Shown: piece after piece, positions 1 through 7,970 of the stretch
Position numbering within the stretch: position 1 is the stretch's first letter
Layout of the letters: each line of letters starts with the position of its first letter
Source of the DNA: Treponema socranskii subsp. buccale
Lineage (GTDB): Bacteria; Spirochaetota; Spirochaetia; Treponematales; Treponemataceae
DNA: 64,000 bases
Assembly: GCF_024181585.1 (NCBI RefSeq)
Contig: NZ_CP054258.1
Location: 62,001 to 126,000 of the forward strand
Direction: 5' to 3'
Program-made: the position numbers and the translations under genes
The notes under the pieces: generated by a model
What the model saw: the letters and a program-made list of their open reading frames with translations, nothing else
Databases searched by the model: none
What the model was told of the DNA's origin: nothing

Positions 1-327
1 ATACGACAGCGGGAGTTTCCGAAGCGATTCGGCAAGCGAAATACGTACGTTCGCCGCTTCTTCATACGCACCGTTATATGTCTTGCCGTATTTTAATTTT
101 TCGAGAATAAACAACACGGCAATCATCGCGAGAGCGGCCGCCGACACCGCCCATACATTCGGCACTTGAAAACCTTGTTGCATAATGCGCGCCAAAAAAT
201 AGCGCAGCACATACAGCGAAAGCCCCAATGGAACCATCAAAAACAAATTGATAATAGTGCCGAACGTAATCGCCGAACGCAAATTCCGCGTCCCCGCGTC
301 AGACAACGCAAAAAATCTTTGTAGCAT
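1..327 (-). CDS. ABC exporter, N-terminal membrane part (partial, runs off the window)
   Basis: The 109 visible codons begin MLQRFFALSDAG, followed by two hydrophobic segments (about residues 20-45 and 60-80). The linker ends EEAANVRISLAESLRKLPLSY, a typical intracellular-loop sequence of type I ABC exporters, in which a six-helix membrane domain precedes the ATPase on one polypeptide. The ATPase part lies outside the window. The ATG at 327 follows a GGAG ribosome site. A strong promoter with a palindrome lies just upstream (356-410). It sits downstream of a TetR regulator and a MATE exporter on the same strand, so a drug or lipid export role under TetR control is plausible. Substrate unknown. 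Confidence 0.8.
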   Translation of the reverse strand, partial: MLQRFFALSDAGTRNLRSAITFGTIINLFLMVPLGLSLYVLRYFLARIMQQGFQVPNVWAVSAAALAMIAVLFILEKLKYGKTYNGAYEEAANVRISLAESLRKLPLSY

Positions 328-355
328 AATTTCTCCGGATAGACGTTCCCTGTAA

Positions 356-410
356 TTAGCCTAAGCTAACATAACATCGTTATAATACAGAGCGCAAAGA
401 AATTTGTCAA
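356..410 (-). promoter_or_regulatory. Promoter and candidate operator of the ABC exporter
   Basis: On the minus strand TTGACA (410-405) and TATTAT (387-382) are separated by 17 nt. Just downstream of the expected transcription start is the inverted repeat TTAGCCTAAGCTAA (356-369). A repressor bound there would block transcription. The TetR protein encoded at 2043-2762 is the nearest candidate; that link is inference. Confidence 0.6.
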
Positions 411-533
411 GGAAAAAAGCGGCAAACTGCCGAAGTTCTTAAAAACAAAACCGAAAATCGTATCAACGGTACGATGCCTCCTCGTGTGTTCCTATAGGCA
501 AATCGAAAACGGTGCACCGGGTCGCAAAAGCAA

Positions 534-1910
534 TTACCCTTCCCACTTGGTAAGGCCCGTGCGCAGCAAGCGGAATTCGCGTTTGAGCAATATGAGGATG
601 GGAAGCGCCGTCGTCAATTCGATCAAAAAGGTACCGTAATACACGCCTGCAACTCCGGTAAAGATCGGCAAAATAAGCATGACCGGAACGTATAACACAA
701 TTTGCTGTAAAATACCGATGATTGACGCGATGTGCCCCTTAGTGATTACCGGAAAAAACGCAAGCGTCAAAAAGCTGAGCGGCATGACGGGTAGCAGGGC
801 CATGTAGAGCCTGAAGTTCAATATATCGGATGCGCTCAGGGAAGGATTTTTCATCATAATCGATACGGCGCTTTCGGGAAAGATAAGCATGCACACCCAA
901 AACGGTATAATGAGCGCAAGCGCCGCCGCCAAAAAGCATTTGAAGCCCGCGATAACCCGATCGGTTTTTGCCGCCCCGAAATTGATTCCGATAATCGGAG
1001 GCAGGGCAATCATAAGTCCCGAAAGCGGCTGCACGACAAAGCTGAAAAGGCGCGTAACGACGCCGTAAAACGCTATATCGGCTTCGCCGCCGTAGGCACT
1101 CAGCACATTCAAAACAAGCACGCTTTGCACGCCCATCATAATCTGCATAATAAAGGCGGACAGTCCCATACCGGAAATTTTTGCGATAATATTTTTGTCG
1201 AAACGGAATGCAAAGGTTTGTCGGAGCGGACCGAATTCGCCGGCGAGCGGTTTACGTAAAAAGTACGCGATGCCGATAAACGATTGCAGAGCCATGCCGA
1301 TATTCGTTCCCAATGCGGCTCCGCGGATGCCCATGCCGAAAATCACCATCAAAATATAATTCGCACACGCGTTGCACAAAAGACCGCACGCCATAATCAG
1401 CGCTCCGGTTTTCATCTTACCTTCCGAGCGGATAAGCGCATTGGAAGCGATTGCGTAAATCCAAAACGGAGCGCCGTAGAGCAAAGTCCGATAGTATGTT
1501 TCGCCGAGTGCCAAAGCCTCGCCGCGTCCTCCCATCAAAAAAACGATGCGGTGCGAAAATGCAAAACCGATGCACATCAAAAAGAGCGCGCTCATAAGCA
1601 TGAGCGTATTCATATTACCCAAGAGTTTTTTTTGAATGTCCCTGTCGCCGGCTCCGATCGCAATGCTCAAAAGAGAGCCCGCACCCGTTCCGCACAAAAG
1701 GGCAAAGCCGATCAACGCAAGCAGGGGCGGAAGAACTACGGAAATACCGGCGAGCGCTTCCGGCCCTACAAGGCGGCCTACAAAGATGCCGTCGAGCACA
1801 TTGTTCGCGCCCAAAAGCGCCATGGCGACTACGGCCGGCCATGAAAAATCGAAGATAAGCTTCCACAAACCGTCATTTAAAATACGCTGTTTTTGTTTTT
1901 CATCGTTCAT
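534..1910 (-). CDS. MATE-family multidrug/Na+ antiporter
   Basis: 458 residues from the chosen ATG (MNDEKQKQRI), close to the usual 450 for MATE exporters. Twelve hydrophobic segments fall in two similar halves. The first half carries the family pattern FSWPAVVAMALLGANNVLDGIFVGRLVGPEALAGI (seen in pieces, residues about 18-52). MATE proteins export cationic drugs or metabolites using a Na+ or H+ gradient. The frame extends upstream to a TTG at 1991, but that would add a hydrophobic stretch not typical of the family. The gene follows the TetR regulator after 132 bp, which suggests TetR-controlled export. Substrate cannot be read from sequence. Confidence 0.85.
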   Translation of the reverse strand: MNDEKQKQRILNDGLWKLIFDFSWPAVVAMALLGANNVLDGIFVGRLVGPEALAGISVVLPPLLALIGFALLCGTGAGSLLSIAIGAGDRDIQKKLLGNMNTLMLMSALFLMCIGFAFSHRIVFLMGGRGEALALGETYYRTLLYGAPFWIYAIASNALIRSEGKMKTGALIMACGLLCNACANYILMVIFGMGIRGAALGTNIGMALQSFIGIAYFLRKPLAGEFGPLRQTFAFRFDKNIIAKISGMGLSAFIMQIMMGVQSVLVLNVLSAYGGEADIAFYGVVTRLFSFVVQPLSGLMIALPPIIGINFGAAKTDRVIAGFKCFLAAALALIIPFWVCMLIFPESAVSIMMKNPSLSASDILNFRLYMALLPVMPLSFLTLAFFPVITKGHIASIIGILQQIVLYVPVMLILPIFTGVAGVYYGTFLIELTTALPILILLKREFRLLRTGLTKWEG

Positions 1911-2042
1911 AACAATCCATTGTGCAGTAACGGGAACAACTGTCAAGCAGATAAAAACCGTAAAATACAATTCTTTATATGCAAAAATCAAACAGTATGT
2001 TTATCCTATACTGCGTATAAGTAAAGCGTAAAACACAAATTT

Positions 2043-2762
2043 TCATTTTCCAATGGGGCGATTTTCGCACAAAATTTTCCGCCAGCCGGCTTCGTAAAAC
2101 TCGTCGAGTACGGCGACGTACTTGAGCGCTTTTTCGTAGGGAATATCCAAGCGGACGGTTTCGAACAGGCAGTTCCAAAAGCTTTTATCGATCGCCGAAT
2201 ACAGGCGCAAGTCTATGTCGGAATGCGGTATGTTTCCGCGGTCTTTGAGCGACGACAAAGCGCGCACATCGGCTTTGTACGTATCTTCCATCATGAGCGA
2301 AAAAAAATCGGCATAGCGGGTGCCGGCCGAACCGCACACGAGCAGCTTTACCGCGCGGTAATGTTCATACACAAAGTCGATCGTTTTTTTGCGGCTTTCA
2401 AAACGGAAGGCGCGCCGCTTTTTTATGTCGGGCGGCATCGTAAAAAAAGTGTCGTACATTGCGCGATGGTTTGCCAAAAGAGCATTGTATACGTCTTTTA
2501 CGAGCGCGTCGAAAAGCGCTTCTTTATTTTTAAAATGAAAATACAGAGAGCCGGTCGTAACGCCGGCAAGTTTCGCAACCTCCCGCATCGAACTTTTCGC
2601 CCAGCCCTTTTGCAAAAATTCGGAAGCGGCGCAGTGCAAAATGCGCTCTTTGGAATTCGGCGCTTTTGTCTTTGTATGCTCCGATGCTTGTTCCGATTGC
2701 GACGGCGATTTCGAATGCGCTTTCGTTTTTCCGAGTTCGGATTTTGCTGCGTTTGCTTTCAT
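2043..2762 (-). CDS. TetR/AcrR-family transcriptional regulator
   Basis: About 239 residues. A charged, low-complexity N-terminus (residues 1-38) precedes a classic TetR helix-turn-helix: SKERILHCAASEFLQKGW, then REVAKLAGVTTGSLYFHFKNKEALF. The C-terminal ligand domain is not diagnostic. TetR proteins are usually repressors released by a small ligand. It lies upstream of the MATE gene and the ABC exporter on the same strand and is their likely regulator. No good ribosome site is seen; a TTG five codons upstream (2777) is an alternative start. Confidence 0.8.
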   Translation of the reverse strand: MKANAAKSELGKTKAHSKSPSQSEQASEHTKTKAPNSKERILHCAASEFLQKGWAKSSMREVAKLAGVTTGSLYFHFKNKEALFDALVKDVYNALLANHRAMYDTFFTMPPDIKKRRAFRFESRKKTIDFVYEHYRAVKLLVCGSAGTRYADFFSLMMEDTYKADVRALSSLKDRGNIPHSDIDLRLYSAIDKSFWNCLFETVRLDIPYEKALKYVAVLDEFYEAGWRKILCENRPIGK

Positions 2763-2880
2763 ATCGATTGTAAGCAACGCTAATATGTTTTTATCGCTTT
2801 GTCAATGTTTTGCAGTTTGTGTTTTCGCACCGCACTGTTTGTGCAATATGCCTGCACATAAAGCGTCCGCGCTGCGATAC

Positions 2881-2975
2881 GCCTACGCCGCCGTGGAGCC
2901 GTGCCGAAGGCAGCGACCGGAGCGGAGCGAGGACGCCGCGCGTGAGCAAGCGGCGGAAAGGCGGATGGCAAAAAG
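2881..2975 (+). repeat. R2 repeat, copy a (GC-rich, 95 bp)
   Basis: Begins GCCTACGCCGCC and ends near GGCGGATGGCAAAAAG. An inverted copy with over 90% identity by eye lies at 35201-35295. It occupies most of the gap between the TetR and HD genes. Neither copy contains a plausible gene. Confidence 0.75.
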
Positions 2976-3012
2976 GTTTCGTCCGAAAGCAACGTCTCCG
3001 AAACCTGCGCGC

Positions 3013-3858
3013 TTATAAATATTGTTTCATCGCTTCGCCTTCGACGCCGGCGAGCAGTTCGATGTAGGGTTTTGCGGGGCTTGCGTTTATCTTTTGCAGC
3101 AGCACTTCTTCGATTTGGAAAAAGCCGACTTCCGCCGACATGTATATTTGAATGCGCACGGGTTTTTCGCTGCCCGCGCCGATTTCGACGCGTTCGATCG
3201 AGTTCGCCGAATACTTATGGATATCGCCGATCGTCGGAGCGTTGTCGAGCCCGAGGGGAATACGCGCTCTGCCCTTTGTCATATCGCAGCCGTCGGCGAT
3301 GAGGATGATGCCGGCTTCGAGCGAATGGATTTTGTGCGTACCCATGTGGCCGACGATGCCTTCCATCGCGAGCGAGCGGACGGTTACGCGCCGTACGAGG
3401 TTTTCGCCGCCGGGAATGAATTTGTTGAGCAGCCGTTCGATGACGGGGAGCGCGAGAAAAACGCTGTACAATTCGTGATCCTGCCGGCCGATCGACATAC
3501 CGAAATCGTGCAAAAACGAAGCGAATATGACGGCGGTCAAACTGTCGGCAAAAGTGCCCGCTTTTTCTTTTTGCAAACTTAACTGTACGCCCGCTTTGTA
3601 CAATATCTCCGTCATTTTGATCGCGTTGTGCGTAACCGTGCGCATGTGTACCGGCCCGTGATCGTTGTAGCCGAGCCGTACGATCGAAACGTTGTTGGCA
3701 TAATTTTGTACCGCTTCGATTTCCTGGTCGCGCATGAGCGCTTTTGCGACGGTGAGCGGTAAACCGTCTTTTTCCGGCGTAAGCGCGATCAGCTTTTCAA
3801 GCGCGGATATGATTTTTTTATCGACCGAAATTTCTTTCGGCGATCGTTCGGTTTTCAT
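3013..3858 (-). CDS. HD-domain phosphohydrolase-like protein
   Basis: 281 residues. The HD-superfamily metal ligands are recognisable: His71 in NDHGPVHMRTVTHNA, the HD pair at 117-118 in FLHDFGMSIGRQDHE, and a further His128. Such proteins hydrolyse nucleotides or phosphodiesters, but the specific substrate is unknown. A strong ribosome site (AGGAGC) sits 6 nt before the ATG at 3858. No transmembrane segment and no GYP motif of HD-GYP c-di-GMP phosphodiesterases is seen. It is transcribed divergently from the DMT exporter gene, with no operon partner. Confidence 0.75.
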   Translation of the reverse strand: MKTERSPKEISVDKKIISALEKLIALTPEKDGLPLTVAKALMRDQEIEAVQNYANNVSIVRLGYNDHGPVHMRTVTHNAIKMTEILYKAGVQLSLQKEKAGTFADSLTAVIFASFLHDFGMSIGRQDHELYSVFLALPVIERLLNKFIPGGENLVRRVTVRSLAMEGIVGHMGTHKIHSLEAGIILIADGCDMTKGRARIPLGLDNAPTIGDIHKYSANSIERVEIGAGSEKPVRIQIYMSAEVGFFQIEEVLLQKINASPAKPYIELLAGVEGEAMKQYL

Positions 3859-3960
3859 GATGTTGCTCCTGTTATAAGTACGATATCTATTGTAAACGGA
3901 ATGCGTAAAAACGTCACGTGCTGTGCGCGGTTTTGTGCGGCGCGGTGCGCGGTCACTTTG

Positions 3961-4023
3961 CGCACGGCAATCGGTACGCTGTACAATCGGTGTCTAATCT
4001 GCGCGCGGCAATCGGTACACTGT
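3961..4023 (+). repeat. 22-bp direct repeat upstream of the DMT gene
   Basis: CGCACGGCAATCGGTACGCT at 3961-3980 recurs as CGCGCGGCAATCGGTACACT at 4002-4021 (followed by GT in both), 41 bp apart, a few bases before the extended -10 box of the next gene. It may be a regulator site or a fossil duplication. Confidence 0.5.
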
Positions 4024-4043
4024 GTGAAAAAAACAGGCGAATG

Positions 4044-4052
4044 TGCTATACT
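4044..4052 (+). promoter_or_regulatory. Extended -10 promoter of the DMT exporter
   Basis: TGCTATACT is an extended -10 box. It ends only 6 nt before the ATG at 4059, and no ribosome site fits between. The transcript would be leaderless or nearly so. Confidence 0.5.
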
Positions 4053-4058
4053 TCCGTC

Positions 4059-5018
4059 ATGTTTGAAAATCGCGGATCTCAAAAATCGAAATCGCTTACC
4101 GGCTTTTTTTGCGCCGCTTTTTCGATCTTCGTATGGGGTATCACTTTTGTCTGCACGAAATCGCTTTTAAAAGATTTTTCCGCACTCGAAATTCTCGTTA
4201 TCCGGTTTTTATTCGCATATGCCATGCTGTGGATTCTCTGCCCGCATCCGCTCAAGCTTGAACGTAAAAAAGACGAACGGCTTTTCGTTGCAGCCGGTTT
4301 AAGCGGCGTCGCGGTATATCAATTTCTCGAAAATATCGCGATCATGTTTTCATCGGCATCGAACGTAAGCGTCATCGTTTCGATCTGCCCGATTTTCGCC
4401 GCAATCATTGCGCAGATTTTTTTGCATGAAAAACACGTCACGCCTTTTTTTATCGCAGGTTTTATCATCGCGATTTCAGGTGTCGCGCTCGTAAGCTTTA
4501 ACGGAGCGGCGGAATTCCACTTAAAACCGAAAGGCGATCTGCTCGCGCTCGGTTCCGCAGTTTCATGGGGATTTTATACGCTCTTCGTCACGAAGATCAA
4601 CGCGCTGCGTCTTAACAAATTGGCGGTCGTACGGCGCATATTTTTTTATGCGCTCATCTTTATGGCGCCGCTCGTACTCTTCGGCGCATTGTCTCCGCTT
4701 GCAAAAAACCATAATAATTTTTTTGTAAGCTTCGATGCGGCCGTCAATACGGCCCGATTCGCAAAACCGCTCAACTGGGTTAACCTGCTCTTTCTCGGCG
4801 TCGCCGCGTCCGCGCTCTGCTTTGCCGCGTGGAACACCGCATGCGATAAGCTCGGCGCCGTCCGCGCGACCGTCGGCATCTATTTGATTCCCGTTGTAAC
4901 GATCGTGTTTGCGTATTTCGTACTCGGTGAGCGGATCACCGCATTGAGCACAGCGGGCGTCCTGCTTACGATTTGCGGACTTGTGCTGTCGAATAAAAAA
5001 ACGAAAAGGCAAATGTAA
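4059..5018 (+). CDS. EamA/DMT-family transporter
   Basis: 319 residues from ATG 4059, with ten hydrophobic segments in two EamA repeats (FFCAAFSIFVWGITFVCTKS near the N-terminus; GSAVSWGFYTLFVTKI opening the second half). This is the standard size of drug/metabolite transporters that export amino acids or metabolites. The frame stays open back to 3918, but the upstream part is hydrophilic and overlaps the direct repeats and the promoter, so the later start is preferred. Substrate unknown. Confidence 0.85.
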   Translation: MFENRGSQKSKSLTGFFCAAFSIFVWGITFVCTKSLLKDFSALEILVIRFLFAYAMLWILCPHPLKLERKKDERLFVAAGLSGVAVYQFLENIAIMFSSASNVSVIVSICPIFAAIIAQIFLHEKHVTPFFIAGFIIAISGVALVSFNGAAEFHLKPKGDLLALGSAVSWGFYTLFVTKINALRLNKLAVVRRIFFYALIFMAPLVLFGALSPLAKNHNNFFVSFDAAVNTARFAKPLNWVNLLFLGVAASALCFAAWNTACDKLGAVRATVGIYLIPVVTIVFAYFVLGERITALSTAGVLLTICGLVLSNKKTKRQM

Positions 5019-5160
5019 CAGGCTTCCGAAAGGCAAATGAAGTAAGGATCGCATCACGGGGTAAAACTAAAAACAGTATTTTCGCTTCAATAACGAATTT
5101 CCGCGCACGGTTTACCGATTCTTCCGCTTATAGTATACTCTTTTCCGGCTCAGGAGCAGT

Positions 5161-5703
5161 ATGATATACACGGCATCTTATTCGTCGCCGCTCGGCGATA
5201 TGCTTTTAGCGGTAAAGGACGGAGCGCTCGTCGGACTGTGGTTCGAAGGGCAAAAATATTACGGCGCGGCGATTTCGGAGGCGGTGCCGAAAGACGACGA
5301 TAAAACATCGGTCAAAGTAAAACGTTGGCTCGATCGATATTTTGCGGGGAAAAGACCGGATGCGGCTGAACTCGCGCTCGCTCCGGCAGGAAGCGATTTT
5401 CGGCAGGCGGTGTGGGCCGTCCTCCGAAAGATTCCGTACGGTAAAACGATTTCCTACGGCGATATCGCCCGAACGCTTGCAAAACGCAAAGGGTTTGGGC
5501 AGGTATCGGCGCGCGCGGTCGGAGGAGCGGTTGCGCATAATCCCGTTTCCGTAATCATACCGTGCCACAGAGTCGTCGGATCGGACGGAAAGCTGACCGG
5601 TTATGCCGGCGGTATCGATAAAAAAATAAAACTTCTTGAGCTGGAAGGTGTCGATGTGAAACTTTTTAAAGATGTCCGGCGCACTTCCGACGGAGCTTTA
5701 TGA
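5161..5703 (+). CDS. ogt: Methylated-DNA-protein-cysteine S-methyltransferase
   Basis: 180 residues. It carries the alkyl-acceptor motif IPCHRVVGSDGKLTGYAGG with acceptor Cys135, and the preceding helix-turn-helix region YGKTISYGDIA...ARAVGGAVAHNP. The protein transfers the alkyl group from O6-alkylguanine in DNA to its own cysteine, a suicide repair reaction. A ribosome site (AGGAG) lies 4 nt before the ATG, and a TATACT box is upstream. The stop overlaps the next start (ATGA), so the two genes are probably co-translated although their functions look unrelated. Confidence 0.92.
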   Translation: MIYTASYSSPLGDMLLAVKDGALVGLWFEGQKYYGAAISEAVPKDDDKTSVKVKRWLDRYFAGKRPDAAELALAPAGSDFRQAVWAVLRKIPYGKTISYGDIARTLAKRKGFGQVSARAVGGAVAHNPVSVIIPCHRVVGSDGKLTGYAGGIDKKIKLLELEGVDVKLFKDVRRTSDGAL

Positions 5704-6770
5704 AACAAAACGACAAAAGACGATGTACAATTTTAATAATTATTAATTTCATGTTTGCCGCGGCTGTTTTTTGCAGCGACAATTCACCCGGTACCGCACA
5801 CGATGTGCCGCCGCGTTACCGCGAAGAAATGCGCTCTTTTATTAAAAAAATATCCGCCTATGCAAAGGCGCAAAATCCGCACTTTGTCGTCATTCCGCAA
5901 AACGGGCAGACGGTCGCGTGGGACAGCGATGCCCCCGCCGACGAAAACGGAGTGCCGCTTACGGAAGCCGATGCTTCGTACATGGATGCGATCGACGGAT
6001 GCGGCCGCGAAGATACGTTTTACGGCGAAAGGGGAGCGGGCAAAGCGACATCTTCGAAGGCGTCCGCATATTTTGTCGGTACGTGCAAAAAATTTTCGGA
6101 AAAAGGTAAGACCGTCTTTTCGATCGATTACTGTTCTTCCCGAGCCGCGATCGCCGACTCTTACGCGAAAAACGCCGCAGCGGGTTTTATCGGTTTTGCC
6201 GCGCCCGACAGAAATCTCGCCCTTATTCCGGAACAAAGCGGATACGGGCGAGAGTATTATCCGTACCGCAAAAATCGAAACGACGTGACGAAACTTTCCG
6301 ACGCGAAAAATTTTTTATTTTTGCTCGGCATGTCTTCAGGCGATGCGGACGGAAGTGCGCTCATCGAAAAAATACGGGCGACGGATTACGACGCCGTGAT
6401 CATGGACGCCTTTGTAGACGGCGGAGATGTGCCGTTTTCCCGTGCGGCTGTCGAATCGATTAAGAAAAAAGCTTCAGGCGGCGCGCGCTTTGTCATCGCG
6501 TATATGAGTATCGGCGAAGCGGAAGACTATCGCCGGTATTGGGATGAGCGCTGGATACGCGGAAAAAAATTGACAAAAAATGCGCCTGTGTGGCTCGACA
6601 AATTGAATCCCGATTGGAAAGGAAATTACAAAGTACGATACTGGAACGAAGATTGGCAAACTATCATCTGCGGCGGCGAGGATTCATATATTCAAAAAAT
6701 TATCGATGCGGGATTCGACGGCGTTTACCTCGACATCGTCGATGCATACGAATATTTCGAAGAGCGGTAA
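5700..6770 (+). CDS. Secreted TM1410/GH114-like TIM-barrel protein
   Basis: 356 residues with an N-terminal signal sequence (hydrophobic core TILIIINFMFAAAVFC). The body matches the MJ1477/TM1410 family related to glycoside hydrolase 114: VIAYMSIGEAEDYRRYW, then YKVRYWNEDWQTII, and the C-terminal AGFDGVYLDIVDAYEYF, whose acidic residues are the presumed catalytic or sugar-binding set. Relatives include endo-alpha-1,4-polygalactosaminidases, so an exported role in cleaving amino-sugar polymers is possible but not shown. It is coupled to the alkyltransferase gene by a 4-bp overlap. Confidence 0.75.
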   Translation: MKQNDKRRCTILIIINFMFAAAVFCSDNSPGTAHDVPPRYREEMRSFIKKISAYAKAQNPHFVVIPQNGQTVAWDSDAPADENGVPLTEADASYMDAIDGCGREDTFYGERGAGKATSSKASAYFVGTCKKFSEKGKTVFSIDYCSSRAAIADSYAKNAAAGFIGFAAPDRNLALIPEQSGYGREYYPYRKNRNDVTKLSDAKNFLFLLGMSSGDADGSALIEKIRATDYDAVIMDAFVDGGDVPFSRAAVESIKKKASGGARFVIAYMSIGEAEDYRRYWDERWIRGKKLTKNAPVWLDKLNPDWKGNYKVRYWNEDWQTIICGGEDSYIQKIIDAGFDGVYLDIVDAYEYFEER

Positions 6771-6788
6771 ACCGCATCTTACAAGGAG

Positions 6789-7004
6789 TTGTCTACGGAT
6801 ATTGAAATCGAAAAGCGCATCGTCGCGCTCGAAACGAAACTTGTCTATCTCGAAGATTTTGTAAATCAGCTGCAGGGCGTTTCCGTCGTTCACACGAAAT
6901 CGATCGACGGGATTACGGCGCAGTGCAAAGCGATGTCGGAAAAACTGCGCGAATTGGCCGATGCGGCAGAAGAAATTCCCAACCGCATACCGCCGCATTA
7001 TTAA
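6789..7004 (+). CDS. slyX: SlyX-family coiled-coil protein
   Basis: 71 residues with heptad-like hydrophobics (IEKRIVALETKLVYLEDFVNQL) and the SlyX family ending PPHY. SlyX proteins are small coiled coils of unknown function. The only in-frame start that keeps the conserved N-terminus is TTG at 6789, but the AAGGAG ribosome site (6783-6788) touches it with no spacer. ATT at 6801 would have a 12-nt spacer. The true start is unsettled. Confidence 0.8.
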   Translation: MSTDIEIEKRIVALETKLVYLEDFVNQLQGVSVVHTKSIDGITAQCKAMSEKLRELADAAEEIPNRIPPHY

Positions 7005-7013
7005 TTAATAATT

Positions 7014-7970
7014 ATGGAAAAGCCGAGCACGCAATACAAGCGCGAACATAAAATCGATTTCGGACGCGAGCGAATCGATATCCTCTATGAAGATGCGTAT
7101 ATCGTTGTCATACATAAACCGTCGGGCATGCTTTCCGTTCCGTATCCGGGCAGCAAAGCGCGGACGGCGCTCGACGTGCTCTGCCGCATCATGAGGAGCA
7201 AAGGCACGTATTCGCAGCGGCATCGTCCCTTCGTCGTACACCGCCTCGACCGCGACACGTCCGGCGTTATGCTCTTTGCGCTGAGCGAGCAGGTACAGCG
7301 CTCGCTTATGCGTTCTTGGCAAAAAGTCGTCAGTAAGCGGATATATCGTGCCGTTGCCGAAAATCCGAAAGGGCCTGCGCTTCCCGATTCCGGCGTCATC
7401 GACGCGCCTCTTGCGTACAACGCGTACAATATCGGCTTCGTTCCGAAAGCGGACGATAAGCCTTCCGATAAAGCGTACCGGATAAAACGATTCGATAAAA
7501 ATAAAACGACTTACGTGAAACATCTCGATTTTTCCGGCGGAAAGGCGAAGTTTAAAACGGTCGAAGCGCGTACACGCTATCGCATCGTAGAGCGGGGGCG
7601 GACGCATACGCTTTTCGAGCTCGACCTCGATACCGGCAAAAAAAATCAAATACGCGCGCACCTCGCGTCGAAAGGCTGTCCGATTGCGGGAGATGAAACG
7701 CACCGCGCTCGTACCGATCCGTTTTGCCGCCTTGCGCTTCACGCGCGTACTATCGAATTCGTCCATCCCGCAACGCACAAAACCGTACGCTTCGAAGTTC
7801 CCGAACCCGAAGCTTGGCTCGAATATGTCCGTCGCGGCGATGAAATACCTGAGCTTCCGGTATGGCGGAAGGAAAGAGGAATGCGCGGTAAGCCGGCTTT
7901 GCCGCGCGATTTTGCCGCTTCGCAAAAGGGCGGCACGGGCGGTGCAGTATATGAAAAAAATAATAATTAA
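7014..7970 (+). CDS. RluA/RluD-family pseudouridine synthase
   Basis: 318 residues. The hallmark HRLDRDTSGVMLFA places the catalytic Asp at 79, preceded by the substrate-binding sequence IVVIHKPSGMLSVP. Later family blocks include GKKNQIRAHLASKGCPIAGDE. The enzyme isomerises uridines in rRNA or tRNA; the target site cannot be told. There is no N-terminal S4 domain. No clear ribosome site precedes the ATG; it follows an AT-rich TTAATTAATAATT. Its 3' end overlaps the start of the next gene by 20 bp. Confidence 0.88.
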   Translation: MEKPSTQYKREHKIDFGRERIDILYEDAYIVVIHKPSGMLSVPYPGSKARTALDVLCRIMRSKGTYSQRHRPFVVHRLDRDTSGVMLFALSEQVQRSLMRSWQKVVSKRIYRAVAENPKGPALPDSGVIDAPLAYNAYNIGFVPKADDKPSDKAYRIKRFDKNKTTYVKHLDFSGGKAKFKTVEARTRYRIVERGRTHTLFELDLDTGKKNQIRAHLASKGCPIAGDETHRARTDPFCRLALHARTIEFVHPATHKTVRFEVPEPEAWLEYVRRGDEIPELPVWRKERGMRGKPALPRDFAASQKGGTGGAVYEKNNN

